DNA from: Polyangium jinanense
GTDB taxonomy: Bacteria > Myxococcota > Polyangia > Polyangiales > Polyangiaceae
DNA length: 64,000 nucleotides
Assembly (NCBI RefSeq): GCF_028435365.1
Contig: NZ_JAGTJJ010000002.1
Location: forward strand, 124,001 to 188,000
Direction of reading: 5' to 3'
A program made the translations under genes and the position numbers. This document shows, one piece after another, positions 8,673 to 16,828 of this stretch; positions within the stretch are counted from its first letter, which is position 1, and the number at the start of each line of letters is the position of its first letter. The notes under the pieces are model-generated. The model searched no databases, was not told the DNA's origin, and saw only the letters and a program-made list of their open reading frames with translations.

Positions 8673-9896
8673 ATGCTGCACGATCGACCCATGCAGACGA
8701 CGTCCGTCGATCGACCTCACAGGGAAGCCATCCTCGCGGCCGCTCGTGCCGTCGCGCCGATCGTCCGCGACGTCGCGTCGCGGATCTTCGCGCACCCAGA
8801 GCTACGGTTCGAAGAGACGCGCGCCGCGGGCTGGATCTGCGACGCCATCGAGGCCGAGGGTGTCGCCGTCGAACGTGGCACGGGAGGCCTCGCCACGGCC
8901 TTCCGCGCGCGCCTCGGCGACGGCGCGGGCCCGCGTGTCGCGATCCTCGCCGAGTACGACGCGCTCCCCGAGATGGGCCATGCGTGTGGCCACAACCTGA
9001 TCGCCGGTGGCGCGCTCGGCGCGTTCCTCGCGATTGCGCGGGCGCGGCCGTCCTTCGCGGGCACGATCGAGATCATCGGTACGCCTGCGGAAGAGGGCGG
9101 CGGCGGCAAGATCCGCCTGCTCCAGGCCGGCGTGTTCGAGGGCGTCACGGCCGCGCTCATGTTTCACCCGTACGATTGCGACCTGCTCGCGCCGACGTCC
9201 CTCGCGAGCTACTGGCTCTCGCTTCGCTTCAAGGGGGTGCCTTCGCACGCGGCGATGGCTCCGTGGGAAGGCAAGAGCGCGCTCGCGGCGGCGCTCGGAA
9301 CGATGCACCTCGTCGACGCGCAACGCGTGCAACTGCGGGACGGCACGCGCGTGCACGGCGTCGTCGTCGAGGGCGGCCAGGCGGTCAACATCATCCCGGA
9401 GCGCGCCGTGGTGGACTTCGCGGTGCGCGCGTCGTCGTTCGCCGAGCTCTCGATGGTGCGCGCGCTCGTCGAGCGATGTGCGCGCGGCGCGGCGATCGCG
9501 TGTGGTGTGGAGGTCGAGATCGAGGTGCGGGGCGGCTACAAGGACCTGCGCCCGAACATCCCGCTCGCGCGCCGCTTCGGCGAGCACCTCGCCGCGCTCG
9601 GCAGGCCTGCGCGCTTGGTCGACCCCGTACGCAGCATGGGCTCGACGGACATGGGCGACGTCTCGCACGTGATCCCATCGATTCACCCGCTGCTCGCGAT
9701 CTGCGACGAGGGCGAGACGATGTGCCACGAGCACCCGTTCGCGCGATACGCGGACAGCGATCGAGGCGCGGATGCGATGATGGCGGCGGCGCAGGCGATG
9801 GCGCTCACGGCGCTCGACATCCTCGCGGACGCACCCTTGCGGGCGGCGATGACGTCTTATTTCGAGGGGAAGTTCGAGGGGAAGAACGGGCAGTAA
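8673..9896 (+). CDS. M20 family metallopeptidase/amidohydrolase
   Basis: A zinc amidohydrolase of about 407 residues, cytoplasmic, cleaving an amide bond of an N-acylated amino acid or dipeptide. Metal-binding motifs are AEYDALPEMGHACGHN (M20D signature) and the catalytic TPAEEGGGGK; the dimerisation/lid domain starts near LASYWLSLRFKGVPSHAAMA, and the last metal ligand region is MCHEHPFARYADS. The pattern fits the M20D group that includes AbgB and PM20D2. The start at 8673 has GAGAGGG four bases upstream; ATG 8691 (MQTTSV) is the alternative without a good ribosome binding site. It is divergent from the methyltransferase gene with a gap of about 65 bases. Confidence 0.9.
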   Translation: MLHDRPMQTTSVDRPHREAILAAARAVAPIVRDVASRIFAHPELRFEETRAAGWICDAIEAEGVAVERGTGGLATAFRARLGDGAGPRVAILAEYDALPEMGHACGHNLIAGGALGAFLAIARARPSFAGTIEIIGTPAEEGGGGKIRLLQAGVFEGVTAALMFHPYDCDLLAPTSLASYWLSLRFKGVPSHAAMAPWEGKSALAAALGTMHLVDAQRVQLRDGTRVHGVVVEGGQAVNIIPERAVVDFAVRASSFAELSMVRALVERCARGAAIACGVEVEIEVRGGYKDLRPNIPLARRFGEHLAALGRPARLVDPVRSMGSTDMGDVSHVIPSIHPLLAICDEGETMCHEHPFARYADSDRGADAMMAAAQAMALTALDILADAPLRAAMTSYFEGKFEGKNGQ

Positions 9897-9898
9897 CG

Positions 9899-10516
9899 TC
9901 AGGCCGCGGGCGCGCGTTTGCTGTCGACCCCGGCGGCTTGCAGATCGTCGAGCATGCCCGTCGTGCCTTCGAGCGGGATGGCGCGGGCGAGGGCCACGCG
10001 CTCGAGCATCATCGCGAGCTCCAGCATGTTGCTCACGGGCGGCAGAAGCGCGCTCGTCCCGTCCCAGAGATCGAGCCCGATGCTGCCGCGCAGAACCGGT
10101 AGCTCCTGCCCCTTCTGGTCGGTCTTCGGGATGCGCACCTTGTCGATCTGCGACCAGCTCCAGCGCCGCACCCGCGGCACCCCGAACGAGAGCAGCTCGC
10201 GCAGCACGATGCCCTCCGGGTTCACCACCACGCCGCGCATTTGGTCACGCAAAACCCCGGCGATGGCGCTGCAGAACAGGATGATCGCGCACACGCTCGC
10301 GGGCATGATGCGATGGCGATCGTCCTCGACGACGTACTTGAAGAGCCAGCTATTCGTCGGGGCGTGCTGCCCGTAGACGATCGCGCCCGAGATGATCAGC
10401 GCGAACGCGAGGTAGGCGAGCCAGGGAAGGCGTTCCTTCAGCGGCGGCCCGAACGACACGGTGCTGTCCGGGCGATACGTCATGTCGAAGCCGGGAGGAC
10501 GAGAAGGTCGCGCCAT
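9899..10516 (-). CDS. Two-TM membrane protein with PH-like C-terminal domain, unknown function
   Basis: A 205-residue predicted inner-membrane protein. After a short cytoplasmic N-terminus there are two membrane segments (LPWLAYLAFALIISGAIVYG and ASVCAIILFCSAIAGVL). A soluble region follows that reads like a bacterial PH/YdbT-like fold: GVVVNPEGIVLRELLSFG, then VRRWSWSQIDKVRI. The tail is helical. The family is not recognised with certainty. The gene is convergent with the M20 peptidase (2 bases between stops) and is followed upstream by the hairpin array. No partner is evident. Confidence 0.75.
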   Translation of the reverse strand: MARPSRPPGFDMTYRPDSTVSFGPPLKERLPWLAYLAFALIISGAIVYGQHAPTNSWLFKYVVEDDRHRIMPASVCAIILFCSAIAGVLRDQMRGVVVNPEGIVLRELLSFGVPRVRRWSWSQIDKVRIPKTDQKGQELPVLRGSIGLDLWDGTSALLPPVSNMLELAMMLERVALARAIPLEGTTGMLDDLQAAGVDSKRAPAA

Positions 10517-10561
10517 GCCCGCAGTCTACACGAGCCCGGCGCGAACCTTGGATCCGGCTAG

Positions 10562-10719
10562 AGCATCGACCGGTTCGATGCTTGGAAGATCGCGAAGCGA
10601 TCTTCCCTCGGGGGGTGAATCGTCCGGGCTTTGCCCGGACGAGAGGGGGACGCGAGGCGTCCCCCTCGGGACAAAAGAGCTAGGACATCGAGCGGTTGCA
10701 AACCGATCGATGTCCTAGC
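10562..10719. repeat. Array of five back-to-back perfect inverted repeats
   Basis: Five perfect hairpins lie head to tail. Arms are 10562-10569/10575-10582 (8 bp), 10584-10593/10597-10606 (10 bp), 10621-10629/10633-10641 (9 bp), 10643-10653/10657-10667 (11 bp) and 10679-10691/10707-10719 (13 bp, with a further inner stem 10693-10697/10701-10705). Loops are mostly 3-5 bases (ccggt, gaa, ttt, gag). The first and last share CATCGA...TCGATG arms. The final hairpin abuts the stop of the lipoprotein gene at 10723 and could end its transcript, although no T-run follows. No open frame crosses the array convincingly. Confidence 0.9.
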
Positions 10720-10722
10720 GAC

Positions 10723-11076
10723 TCACTGGCACTCCGAGGCCTTCGTCGGATTCGCGCGGAAATATTCGAGGCACCACGGGCTCAGCGCCGCGGTGAAGTC
10801 CGCGCACGGGATCTGGTCCGGCGCCGTGCCCGAGCGATCCGTCGCCAACGCTTCTTTGCAGGAGGCGCAGCACTTCTGCTTCAGGTCGGCTTCGCCCGCG
10901 GGCTTCGCGCCCTCGCCCTCTTCGGGTTTCGCCGCCGTCTCCTCGCCGGCCATGTCCTGGCCGCCCGTGTCCTTGTCGACGTCCGGCACCTCTGCCTGCT
11001 TGGGCTGGCTACACGCCGCGATGAGCAGGGATCCCGCGAAGAACAAGCCGACGAGCGCGCTCGAAACCTTCTTCAT
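10723..11076 (-). CDS. Small Cys-rich lipoprotein, unknown function
   Basis: A 117-residue predicted lipoprotein with signal peptide MKKVSSALVGLFFAGSLLIAAC. An acidic, Gly/Glu-rich linker follows, then a compact Cys-containing domain (KQKCCASCKEAL ... IPCADF ... PWCLEYF ... SECQ) with six cysteines, which suggests disulfide stabilisation in the periplasm. The ATG at 11076 is preferred over 11112 because it starts the signal peptide directly. The family is not recognised. It is divergent from mpl; the gap of about 95 bases would hold both promoters. Confidence 0.75.
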   Translation of the reverse strand: MKKVSSALVGLFFAGSLLIAACSQPKQAEVPDVDKDTGGQDMAGEETAAKPEEGEGAKPAGEADLKQKCCASCKEALATDRSGTAPDQIPCADFTAALSPWCLEYFRANPTKASECQ

Positions 11077-11170
11077 GGATCCGGCTTTATCGGAAGCCTG
11101 ACCGGGAATCAAACGTGGTGTTCGTCGCGGCGCTTTGAGCGTGGCGCCCTCCTATAGCAAACTCGCCGCC

Positions 11171-12640
11171 ATGCACGTGCACCTCGTGGGCGTCGCAGGG
11201 ACGGGGATGGGCGCGCTCGCCGGGCTGTTCAAGGCCAGCGGGCACGACGTCTCCGGCTCCGACGTCGCCTTCTATCCTCCCATGGGCCCCGCCCTCGAAC
11301 GCTGGGGCATCCGGCTCATGGAGGGCTTCGACCCGAAGCACCTCGAACCCCGCCCCGATCTCGTCGTCATCGGAAACGTTTGCCGTCCAACGAACCCCGA
11401 GGCGCGCGCCGCCCTCGACAGTGGCGTTCCGACGAAGAGCATGCCCCATGCGCTCGCCGAGCTCCTGCTCGCGCATCGCTCCCCGCTCGTCGTCGGCGGC
11501 ACTCACGGCAAGACCACGACGAGCGCCCTCTGCGCGTGGCTCCTTCACGAAGCCGGACGCGACCCGGGCTTCCTCATCGGCGGCTTGCCCAAGAACTTCG
11601 ACGCGAGCTTCCGCGTCCCCGGCGACGTGGCCCGCGGCGGCCGTTTGCCACTCGTCACGGGCGAAGGCATGTCGCGCAGGAAGACGCCGTTCGTCGTCGA
11701 GGGCGACGAGTACGACACGGCCTTCTTCGAGAAGACCCCCAAGTTCTGGCACTACCGGCCCGAGGTCGCGATCCTCACGTCGATCGAGCACGACCACATC
11801 GACATCTACCCGGACGAAGCTTCCTACCTCGCGGCCTTCCGCGGCTTCGTCGAGCGTGTCCCCGAGAGCGGCCTCATCGTCGCGGCCGCGGCCGATCCGC
11901 GCGTCGTCGACGTCGTCCGCGCCTCGGCCCGCGCCGAGGTCGCGTGGTTCGCCCTCGAAGGCGACGACACCCATGGACAGCCGCCGCACTGGCTCGCCGC
12001 GCCTGCCGAGGTCGACGAGAACGGCCAGTCGTTCGACCTCTACGCCGGTGGTGTTTACGCGGGCCGCGCCGCGCTCACGATCCCCGGCCGCCACAACATC
12101 CGCAACGCGCTCGCCGCCGCCGCCGCCGTTGCCCAGGGCTTCGGCGTACCGCTCTCCACGGTCCTCTCGGCGCTCGCGACCTTCCAGGGCGTTCGCCGCC
12201 GGCAGGATCTCCTCTACGAAGTGCGCGGCGTCCGCGTCTACGACGACTTCGCGCACCACCCGACCGCCGTCGACGAGACCCTGCGCGCGCTCCGCGCCCG
12301 CCACACGAGGGGCGCGCTTTACGCCGTGTTCGAGCCGCGCAGCGCGACAGCCTGCCGTGCTCTCCACCAGGAGCAGTATGCGAGCTCGTTCGACGCGGCT
12401 GACGTCATCGTCCTCGCTCCGCTCGGCCGTCCCGAGATCCCCGAGGCCGAGCGGCTCGATCTTCGCGCGCTCGCGACGGCGCTCGAAGCGCGGGGCAAGC
12501 GCGCTCTCACGCCTGCGTCCGTCGACGAGATCGTCACGCTCCTCGCGCGGGATGCGCGGGCGGGCGACACCATCGCGCTGCTCTCGAACGGCGCGTTCGG
12601 CGGCATTTACGACAAGCTACGGGGAGCGCTCGCGCCATGA
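11171..12640 (+). CDS. mpl: UDP-N-acetylmuramate:L-Ala-gamma-D-Glu-meso-DAP ligase (Mpl)
   Basis: A 489-residue Mur-ligase family enzyme that reattaches recycled murein tripeptide to UDP-MurNAc in the cytoplasm. The N-terminal domain begins MHVHLVGVAGTGMGALAG (UDP-binding, MurC/Mpl type). The ATP P-loop is GGTHGKTTT at residues 109-117. The central domain contains FVVEGDEYDTAFF and SIEHDHIDIYPD, characteristic of Mpl. The C-terminal ligase domain carries YDDFAHHPTAV and YAVFEPRSATACR. The start at 11171 matches the family N-terminus; an upstream ATG at 11135 would add a non-family leader. The stop overlaps the following phosphatase start (ATGA), so the pair is translationally coupled. Confidence 0.95.
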   Translation: MHVHLVGVAGTGMGALAGLFKASGHDVSGSDVAFYPPMGPALERWGIRLMEGFDPKHLEPRPDLVVIGNVCRPTNPEARAALDSGVPTKSMPHALAELLLAHRSPLVVGGTHGKTTTSALCAWLLHEAGRDPGFLIGGLPKNFDASFRVPGDVARGGRLPLVTGEGMSRRKTPFVVEGDEYDTAFFEKTPKFWHYRPEVAILTSIEHDHIDIYPDEASYLAAFRGFVERVPESGLIVAAAADPRVVDVVRASARAEVAWFALEGDDTHGQPPHWLAAPAEVDENGQSFDLYAGGVYAGRAALTIPGRHNIRNALAAAAAVAQGFGVPLSTVLSALATFQGVRRRQDLLYEVRGVRVYDDFAHHPTAVDETLRALRARHTRGALYAVFEPRSATACRALHQEQYASSFDAADVIVLAPLGRPEIPEAERLDLRALATALEARGKRALTPASVDEIVTLLARDARAGDTIALLSNGAFGGIYDKLRGALAP

Positions 12641-13479
12641 AGAGCACGACGACGGGCGAGCGCGCGCAGTTTGCCGCCATCGCGCAGCTCGTGGCCGAGG
12701 AGGCGGGCGCGCTCGTGAGCGCCGGCTTCCGTTCGCGCCCGCCCGTCGAGTCGAAGGGTCCTTCCGACCTCGTCACCGAGTACGACCGCGCGAGCGAGGA
12801 CATGATCGCGATGCGCCTCGGCTCGCTCGCCCCCGGCATCCCCGTCGTGGGCGAGGAGCGCGGCGACGGCTTCGCGCCGATGGCCCTGCGCAGCGGCCTC
12901 GTCTGGTACGTCGACCCGCTCGACGGCACGACGAACTTCGTGCACGGACACCCGTTCTGGAGCATCTCCGTCGGCCTCTTCGACGGCGACGAGCCGATCG
13001 CGGGCGCGGTCGTGGCGCCTGCGCTCGGCCTTCGCTGGAGTGGGTGGGTGGGCGAGCCCGTGAGCGTCTCGGGCCGGCCGGGCCGGCATGGCGAGGCGCG
13101 GCGCAACGGTCAGCGATGTGGCGTGAGCCCGACGATGCGGCTCGAGGACGCGCTCGTCGCGACGGGCTTTCCGCCGATCCGCAACGTCGCGCCTGCGAAC
13201 AACTTTCACTCGTTCATGAGCGTGAAGCACGTGGTGCAGGGCGTGCGCCGTTGCGGCAGCGCGGCGATCGACCTGTGCATGGTCGCGGACGGGACGTACG
13301 ACGGTTACTGGGAGCGGAAGCTCAACATCTGGGACGTCGCGGCGGGCTGCGCGATGGTGCTGGCGGCGCGGGGAAGGATCACGTCGCTGGAGGGCGGGGT
13401 GCCGAACTATCACGAGGGGCACATCGCCGTTTCGAATGGGCACCTGCACGACGCGTTGGTCGAGGCGATCAACGCGTAG
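12637..13479 (+). CDS. Inositol monophosphatase family protein
   Basis: A 280-residue Mg-dependent phosphatase of the IMPase/SuhB/CysQ superfamily. The motifs are GEER with metal ligands Glu73-Glu74, VDPLDGTTNFVHG (residues 92-104, metal ligands Asp93 and Asp96) and LNIWDVAAG with the last metal ligand. Substrates in the family include inositol phosphates, histidinol phosphate, fructose-1,6-bisphosphate and PAP; the exact one cannot be read here. The start overlaps the mpl stop (ATGA), an unusual partner for a cell-wall recycling ligase. Convergent with the kelch protein, 10 bases between stops. Confidence 0.9.
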   Translation: MKSTTTGERAQFAAIAQLVAEEAGALVSAGFRSRPPVESKGPSDLVTEYDRASEDMIAMRLGSLAPGIPVVGEERGDGFAPMALRSGLVWYVDPLDGTTNFVHGHPFWSISVGLFDGDEPIAGAVVAPALGLRWSGWVGEPVSVSGRPGRHGEARRNGQRCGVSPTMRLEDALVATGFPPIRNVAPANNFHSFMSVKHVVQGVRRCGSAAIDLCMVADGTYDGYWERKLNIWDVAAGCAMVLAARGRITSLEGGVPNYHEGHIAVSNGHLHDALVEAINA

Positions 13480-13489
13480 AGGCTGCGTC

Positions 13490-16378
13490 TCAGCGCTTGC
13501 GGCGTCGCGCGACGAGGGCGCCGAGGGCCGCGAGGGCCGCGAGTGCACGCCCGGGGTGTTTCGAGGGGCCGCCCGTGGTGGTGCAACCGCTGTCCCCGGG
13601 CTCCGAGCCGCCCGTTCCCGCGGAGCCGCCAGCGCCGCCGATACCGCCAGCGCCGCCCGAGCCGCCAATACCGCCCGAGCCGCCAGCGCCGCCCGAGCCG
13701 CCAATACCGCCGGAGCCGCCCGCGCCGCCCATACCGCCCGAGCCACCCATTCCGGCATCACCGCCCGAGCCGCCCATACCGCCCGAGCCACCCATTCCGG
13801 CATCACCGCCTGAGCCGCCGATACCGCCGGAGCCACCGGAGCCACCGATACCGCCCTCGCCGCCCGCGCCGCCCATACCACCCGCGCCGCCCATACCACC
13901 CGCGCCACCGCCGCCATCCGGCGTCACGCCGCCCTCGAAAATCTCCGCGCTCGCGTGGGCGGCCGGGTCGCCGTCTCCGGAGGAGCAGCCCTCCTGCATT
14001 CCTCCGAAGACCAGCACACGATTGCCTTCGAGCCTCACGGCGCCGGCATAGGTGCGCGATGTGCTCATGCTCGGCGCCGGCCTCCAGTCATTCGTCTCCG
14101 GGTTGTACACGGCGGCGGTGTCGAGAGGGCAATCGTTGCCGCCGGTCCATTCTCTGCCGCCCACGAGCAGCACCATTCCATTTCCGAGCCGCATCGCCGT
14201 GTGACGCCGACGCGCGACGTCGAGCGGACCCGTCACCGTCCAATCGTTCGTCGCCGGATCGTACACCTGCGCGTGCGGCACGTTCCGCGCGCCTGCGACC
14301 AGCACCCGGCCATCGGCGAGCAGCGTCGTCGTGAAATCGGCGGGCGGCATGAGCAATGCCTGCGTCGACGTCCATGCATTCGTCGCCGGATCGAACCGCT
14401 CGGCGCCGTCTCCGCTCACCACGAGCACCCGGCCGTCGTCGAGCCCCGTCGCCTGGTGTTTCGCATGCGCGAACATGAGCGTCCCCGCCGGGGAAAACAT
14501 CCCCGTCGCCGGATCATAGATCTCCGCCGTCGCCGGGTTCCCATTGCCGCCGGTCACCAGCACCTTTCCTCCCGAAAGGACGACCGCCGAATGCCCCGAG
14601 CGCGCCACGCCGAGCGAGCCCGTCACGCTCCACGTTTTCGTCGCCGGGTCGTAGAGCTCCGCGGCCGCCGTCCCGCCGCCCACCAGGAGGATTCGCTCGT
14701 CGGGCAGCCGAGCCAGCACGAGGCCGCTATCGTGGTGCGCCGCCATGGCGCCGGTCATCGCCCACGTATTGCTCGCCGGATCGTAAAGCTCCGCCGAGGA
14801 CGGGGCATCGCCGCCCACCACCAGGATCTCGCCGGTCGAGACCCGGACCGATTTCGCATGCCGGCGCAAATGCAGGAGCTGCGCGGCGTCGCTCCATGCA
14901 TTCGTCGCCGGATCGTAAATCTGCACCGTGGGGTTATTGTCCCAGTCGTTGTTGATTCCTCCGGCGATGAGCACGCGACCATCGGCGAGCTCGGCCCACG
15001 TGCCCTCCTGATGCGCCATGGACATGCTCCCGGCCGGCGTCCATCCGGATTGGCAGCCGACCGGCGCATCCCCGACGCAGGCGCCCGCCTGGCATACTCC
15101 ATTCGCCGTGCAACCGTCGGCGCTGCCGCAGGTTGCCCCGCTCAGCGGGGTGCACGTCCCGTCCGCGGACGCGCCCTTGCTCACGGAGCAGGCGTCACAC
15201 GCGCCCGCGTCGCACGCGGCATTGCAGCAGACGCCGTCGACGCAGAAGCCGCTCGCGCATTCGCCGTCGAAGAGGCAGGCGGCGCCATTCGTCGCGAGGC
15301 GGAGCGACTCGACGCTCGCCGTGCCGCCGCCGGTGACGAGCACCCGCCCGTCGGCGAGCTCCGTGGCGCTGTGCCCGCCGCGGTTCGTATTGAGGAACCT
15401 GCCGAGCGACCAGGTTCCGGTGGCCGGATCATAAAGCTCCGTGACCGCGCCGCCCGTGACCAGCACCCGACCATCGGCGAGGCGCGTGGCCGTGTGCGTG
15501 TAGTGGGTCACGTTCATCGGCGTCGTCTCCGTCCAGGCATTGCTCGCCGGATCGTAGAGCGCCGTGCCGCGGTTCTCCGCGGTAAAACCCTCGCCGCCGT
15601 AATCGGTGTAGCCGCCGGTGACGAGCACCTTGCCGTTGTCGAGCAGCGTCGCGGTATGGCCCTCGCGGTTCTCGATGACGCCCGCGAAGGTCCACGTATC
15701 CGTGGCTGGATCGTAGAGCTCCGTCGTGCTGGTGGAGACCCCATCTTCGGCGCCGGCCACCACGAGGACCTTGCCATTCGGGAGCAACGTCGCGGGATGG
15801 TAGCTGCGGATGAACTCCATGGGGGCGGCGCTGGTCCACGTGTCCGTGGCAGGATCGTAGAGCTCGGCGGTGGAGAGCGTAACCCAGTCGTACTCTCCGC
15901 CAGCCACGAGGACGTTTCCATTGGGCAAGAGCGTCGCGGAATGCCCTGCGCGGGGCTCGAGCATGGGCGCGACGCTGGTCCACGTATCGGCGACCGGATC
16001 GTAGAGCTCGACGGCGCTCGTGTTTCCGCCGGCCACGAGGACGTTTCCGCTGGGCAAAAGCGTCGCGCTATGGTGCGTGCGCGTCGTGCTCATGGACGCG
16101 ACGAGCGTCCATGCATTCGTGGCGGGATCGTACACCTCGGCGGTCTCGCTCCCGCCGCCGGCCGCGAGGACCTTCCCGTTCGGGAGCAGCGTGGCCGTGT
16201 GCCGATTGCGCGCCACGTTCATCGGCGGCAGGACGTCCAAGCGCGGGGCGGTGAGCGCCGCGGCGGACGTCCCGAGGGGTTGTGCCATCGGCGGATCGGC
16301 GCGGTTGCAACCGAGCGACCCTCCGAGCGGCAATAGACAAAGGAGCGAAACGAGGCGACGGATCAAAGTGGTTCGCAT
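13490..16378 (-). CDS. Kelch-repeat secreted protein with two propellers and MYXO-CTERM-like tail
   Basis: A 962-residue exported protein. The signal peptide ends LPLGGSLGC, a weak lipobox. About twelve kelch-type repeats follow, with motifs such as RHTATLLPNGKVLAAGG and AELYDPATDTW. These are split into two blocks by a Cys-rich insert (ECASGFCVDGVCCNAACDAG onward, about residues 370-430). After the second block comes a Gly-rich tract of about 120 residues (GGIGGSGG type, 13610-13920), then GC followed by a hydrophobic helix (ALAALAALGALVA) and RRRKR. That tail is the MYXO-CTERM pattern: Cys, membrane helix, basic cluster. It is probably surface-anchored or processed by the myxobacterial sorting system; the binding partner is unknown. 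Confidence 0.9.
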   Translation of the reverse strand: MRTTLIRRLVSLLCLLPLGGSLGCNRADPPMAQPLGTSAAALTAPRLDVLPPMNVARNRHTATLLPNGKVLAAGGGSETAEVYDPATNAWTLVASMSTTRTHHSATLLPSGNVLVAGGNTSAVELYDPVADTWTSVAPMLEPRAGHSATLLPNGNVLVAGGEYDWVTLSTAELYDPATDTWTSAAPMEFIRSYHPATLLPNGKVLVVAGAEDGVSTSTTELYDPATDTWTFAGVIENREGHTATLLDNGKVLVTGGYTDYGGEGFTAENRGTALYDPASNAWTETTPMNVTHYTHTATRLADGRVLVTGGAVTELYDPATGTWSLGRFLNTNRGGHSATELADGRVLVTGGGTASVESLRLATNGAACLFDGECASGFCVDGVCCNAACDAGACDACSVSKGASADGTCTPLSGATCGSADGCTANGVCQAGACVGDAPVGCQSGWTPAGSMSMAHQEGTWAELADGRVLIAGGINNDWDNNPTVQIYDPATNAWSDAAQLLHLRRHAKSVRVSTGEILVVGGDAPSSAELYDPASNTWAMTGAMAAHHDSGLVLARLPDERILLVGGGTAAAELYDPATKTWSVTGSLGVARSGHSAVVLSGGKVLVTGGNGNPATAEIYDPATGMFSPAGTLMFAHAKHQATGLDDGRVLVVSGDGAERFDPATNAWTSTQALLMPPADFTTTLLADGRVLVAGARNVPHAQVYDPATNDWTVTGPLDVARRRHTAMRLGNGMVLLVGGREWTGGNDCPLDTAAVYNPETNDWRPAPSMSTSRTYAGAVRLEGNRVLVFGGMQEGCSSGDGDPAAHASAEIFEGGVTPDGGGGAGGMGGAGGMGGAGGEGGIGGSGGSGGIGGSGGDAGMGGSGGMGGSGGDAGMGGSGGMGGAGGSGGIGGSGGAGGSGGIGGSGGAGGIGGAGGSAGTGGSEPGDSGCTTTGGPSKHPGRALAALAALGALVARRRKR

Positions 16379-16557
16379 GGGATCGAGATACCGGAGTCCT
16401 GGCTTCGAGCGGAACGGAAAGCATGGAGCCGACCGCTTGTGTGTCCGTGGGATCCGGCACTTCTGCCCGCGTTTGCGTGATTCCTCCCACCGTGCAGCTT
16501 CCGTTCCGGCCCGTGTTCGGACTGGAGTGTTGGTCCTGGAAGTGGTAGGGTGGGCTC

Positions 16558-16788
16558 GTTCCCTCTGCTGTTCTCCGTGAGGTGATTGGCAATTGAATCC
16601 CGAGTAAGCCTGAACCAGGGGCCCACTACGCTGTCGTGGTGAGCTAGGCCCGAGAAGTCATCGGGAAGCCTAAAGCGGCACATCGGGCACCCACCTAGCC
16701 GCAAGCTAGGGGTTCAAGCCATCAACCCACGATTACGGCGGTAAGGAACTCTTCTTCGAGCCCGGCGAGAGCCGGGCTCTTCTTTTTT
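16558..16788 (+). ncRNA. ssrS: 6S RNA (RNA polymerase regulator)
   Basis: The intergenic + strand carries features of 6S RNA, which binds the housekeeping RNA polymerase holoenzyme in stationary phase. The segment CCCGAGAAGTCATCGGGAAG then CCTAAAGCGGCACA aligns with the E. coli stretch CCGAGAAGCCUUAAAACUGC / GACACA. Next, CACC is followed by a short hairpin (16694-16699/16705-16710) and GGGGTTCAAGCC, matching the E. coli bubble-strand hairpin and its GGGUUCAAGG. The 5' flank CCGTGAGGTGATTGG can pair with CCATCAACCCACGATTACGG at the 3' side to form the closing stem. The RNA ends at a strong terminator. The 5' end is approximate: TAGGGT at 16548-16553 may be a -10 element. Confidence 0.8.
16756..16788 (+). 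terminator. Intrinsic terminator of the 6S RNA gene
   Basis: Perfect 9-bp GC-rich stem GAGCCCGGC (16758-16766) / GCCGGGCTC (16771-16779), GAGA tetraloop, followed by TTCTTTTTT. It reads on the + strand only, away from both flanking minus-strand genes, which supports an independent + strand RNA gene upstream. Confidence 0.85.
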
Positions 16789-16828
16789 GTCTCGAACGTC
16801 GGGGGATGCCGGGCTCGGGGGTTCTGCT

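Noticed and set aside
7397..10102. A 901-codon + strand frame across the methyltransferase and peptidase genes.
   Set aside because: Arg/His/Asp-rich shadow antisense to or out of frame with genes having clear catalytic motifs.
13543..14334. Plus-strand Pro/Arg-rich frames opposite the kelch protein.
   Set aside because: Complement of the Gly-rich linker codons; no start signals or domains.
16690..16725. tRNA T-arm (GGGGTTCAAGCC).
   Set aside because: No acceptor, D-arm or anticodon arm can be built around it; it fits the 6S RNA bubble-strand hairpin instead.
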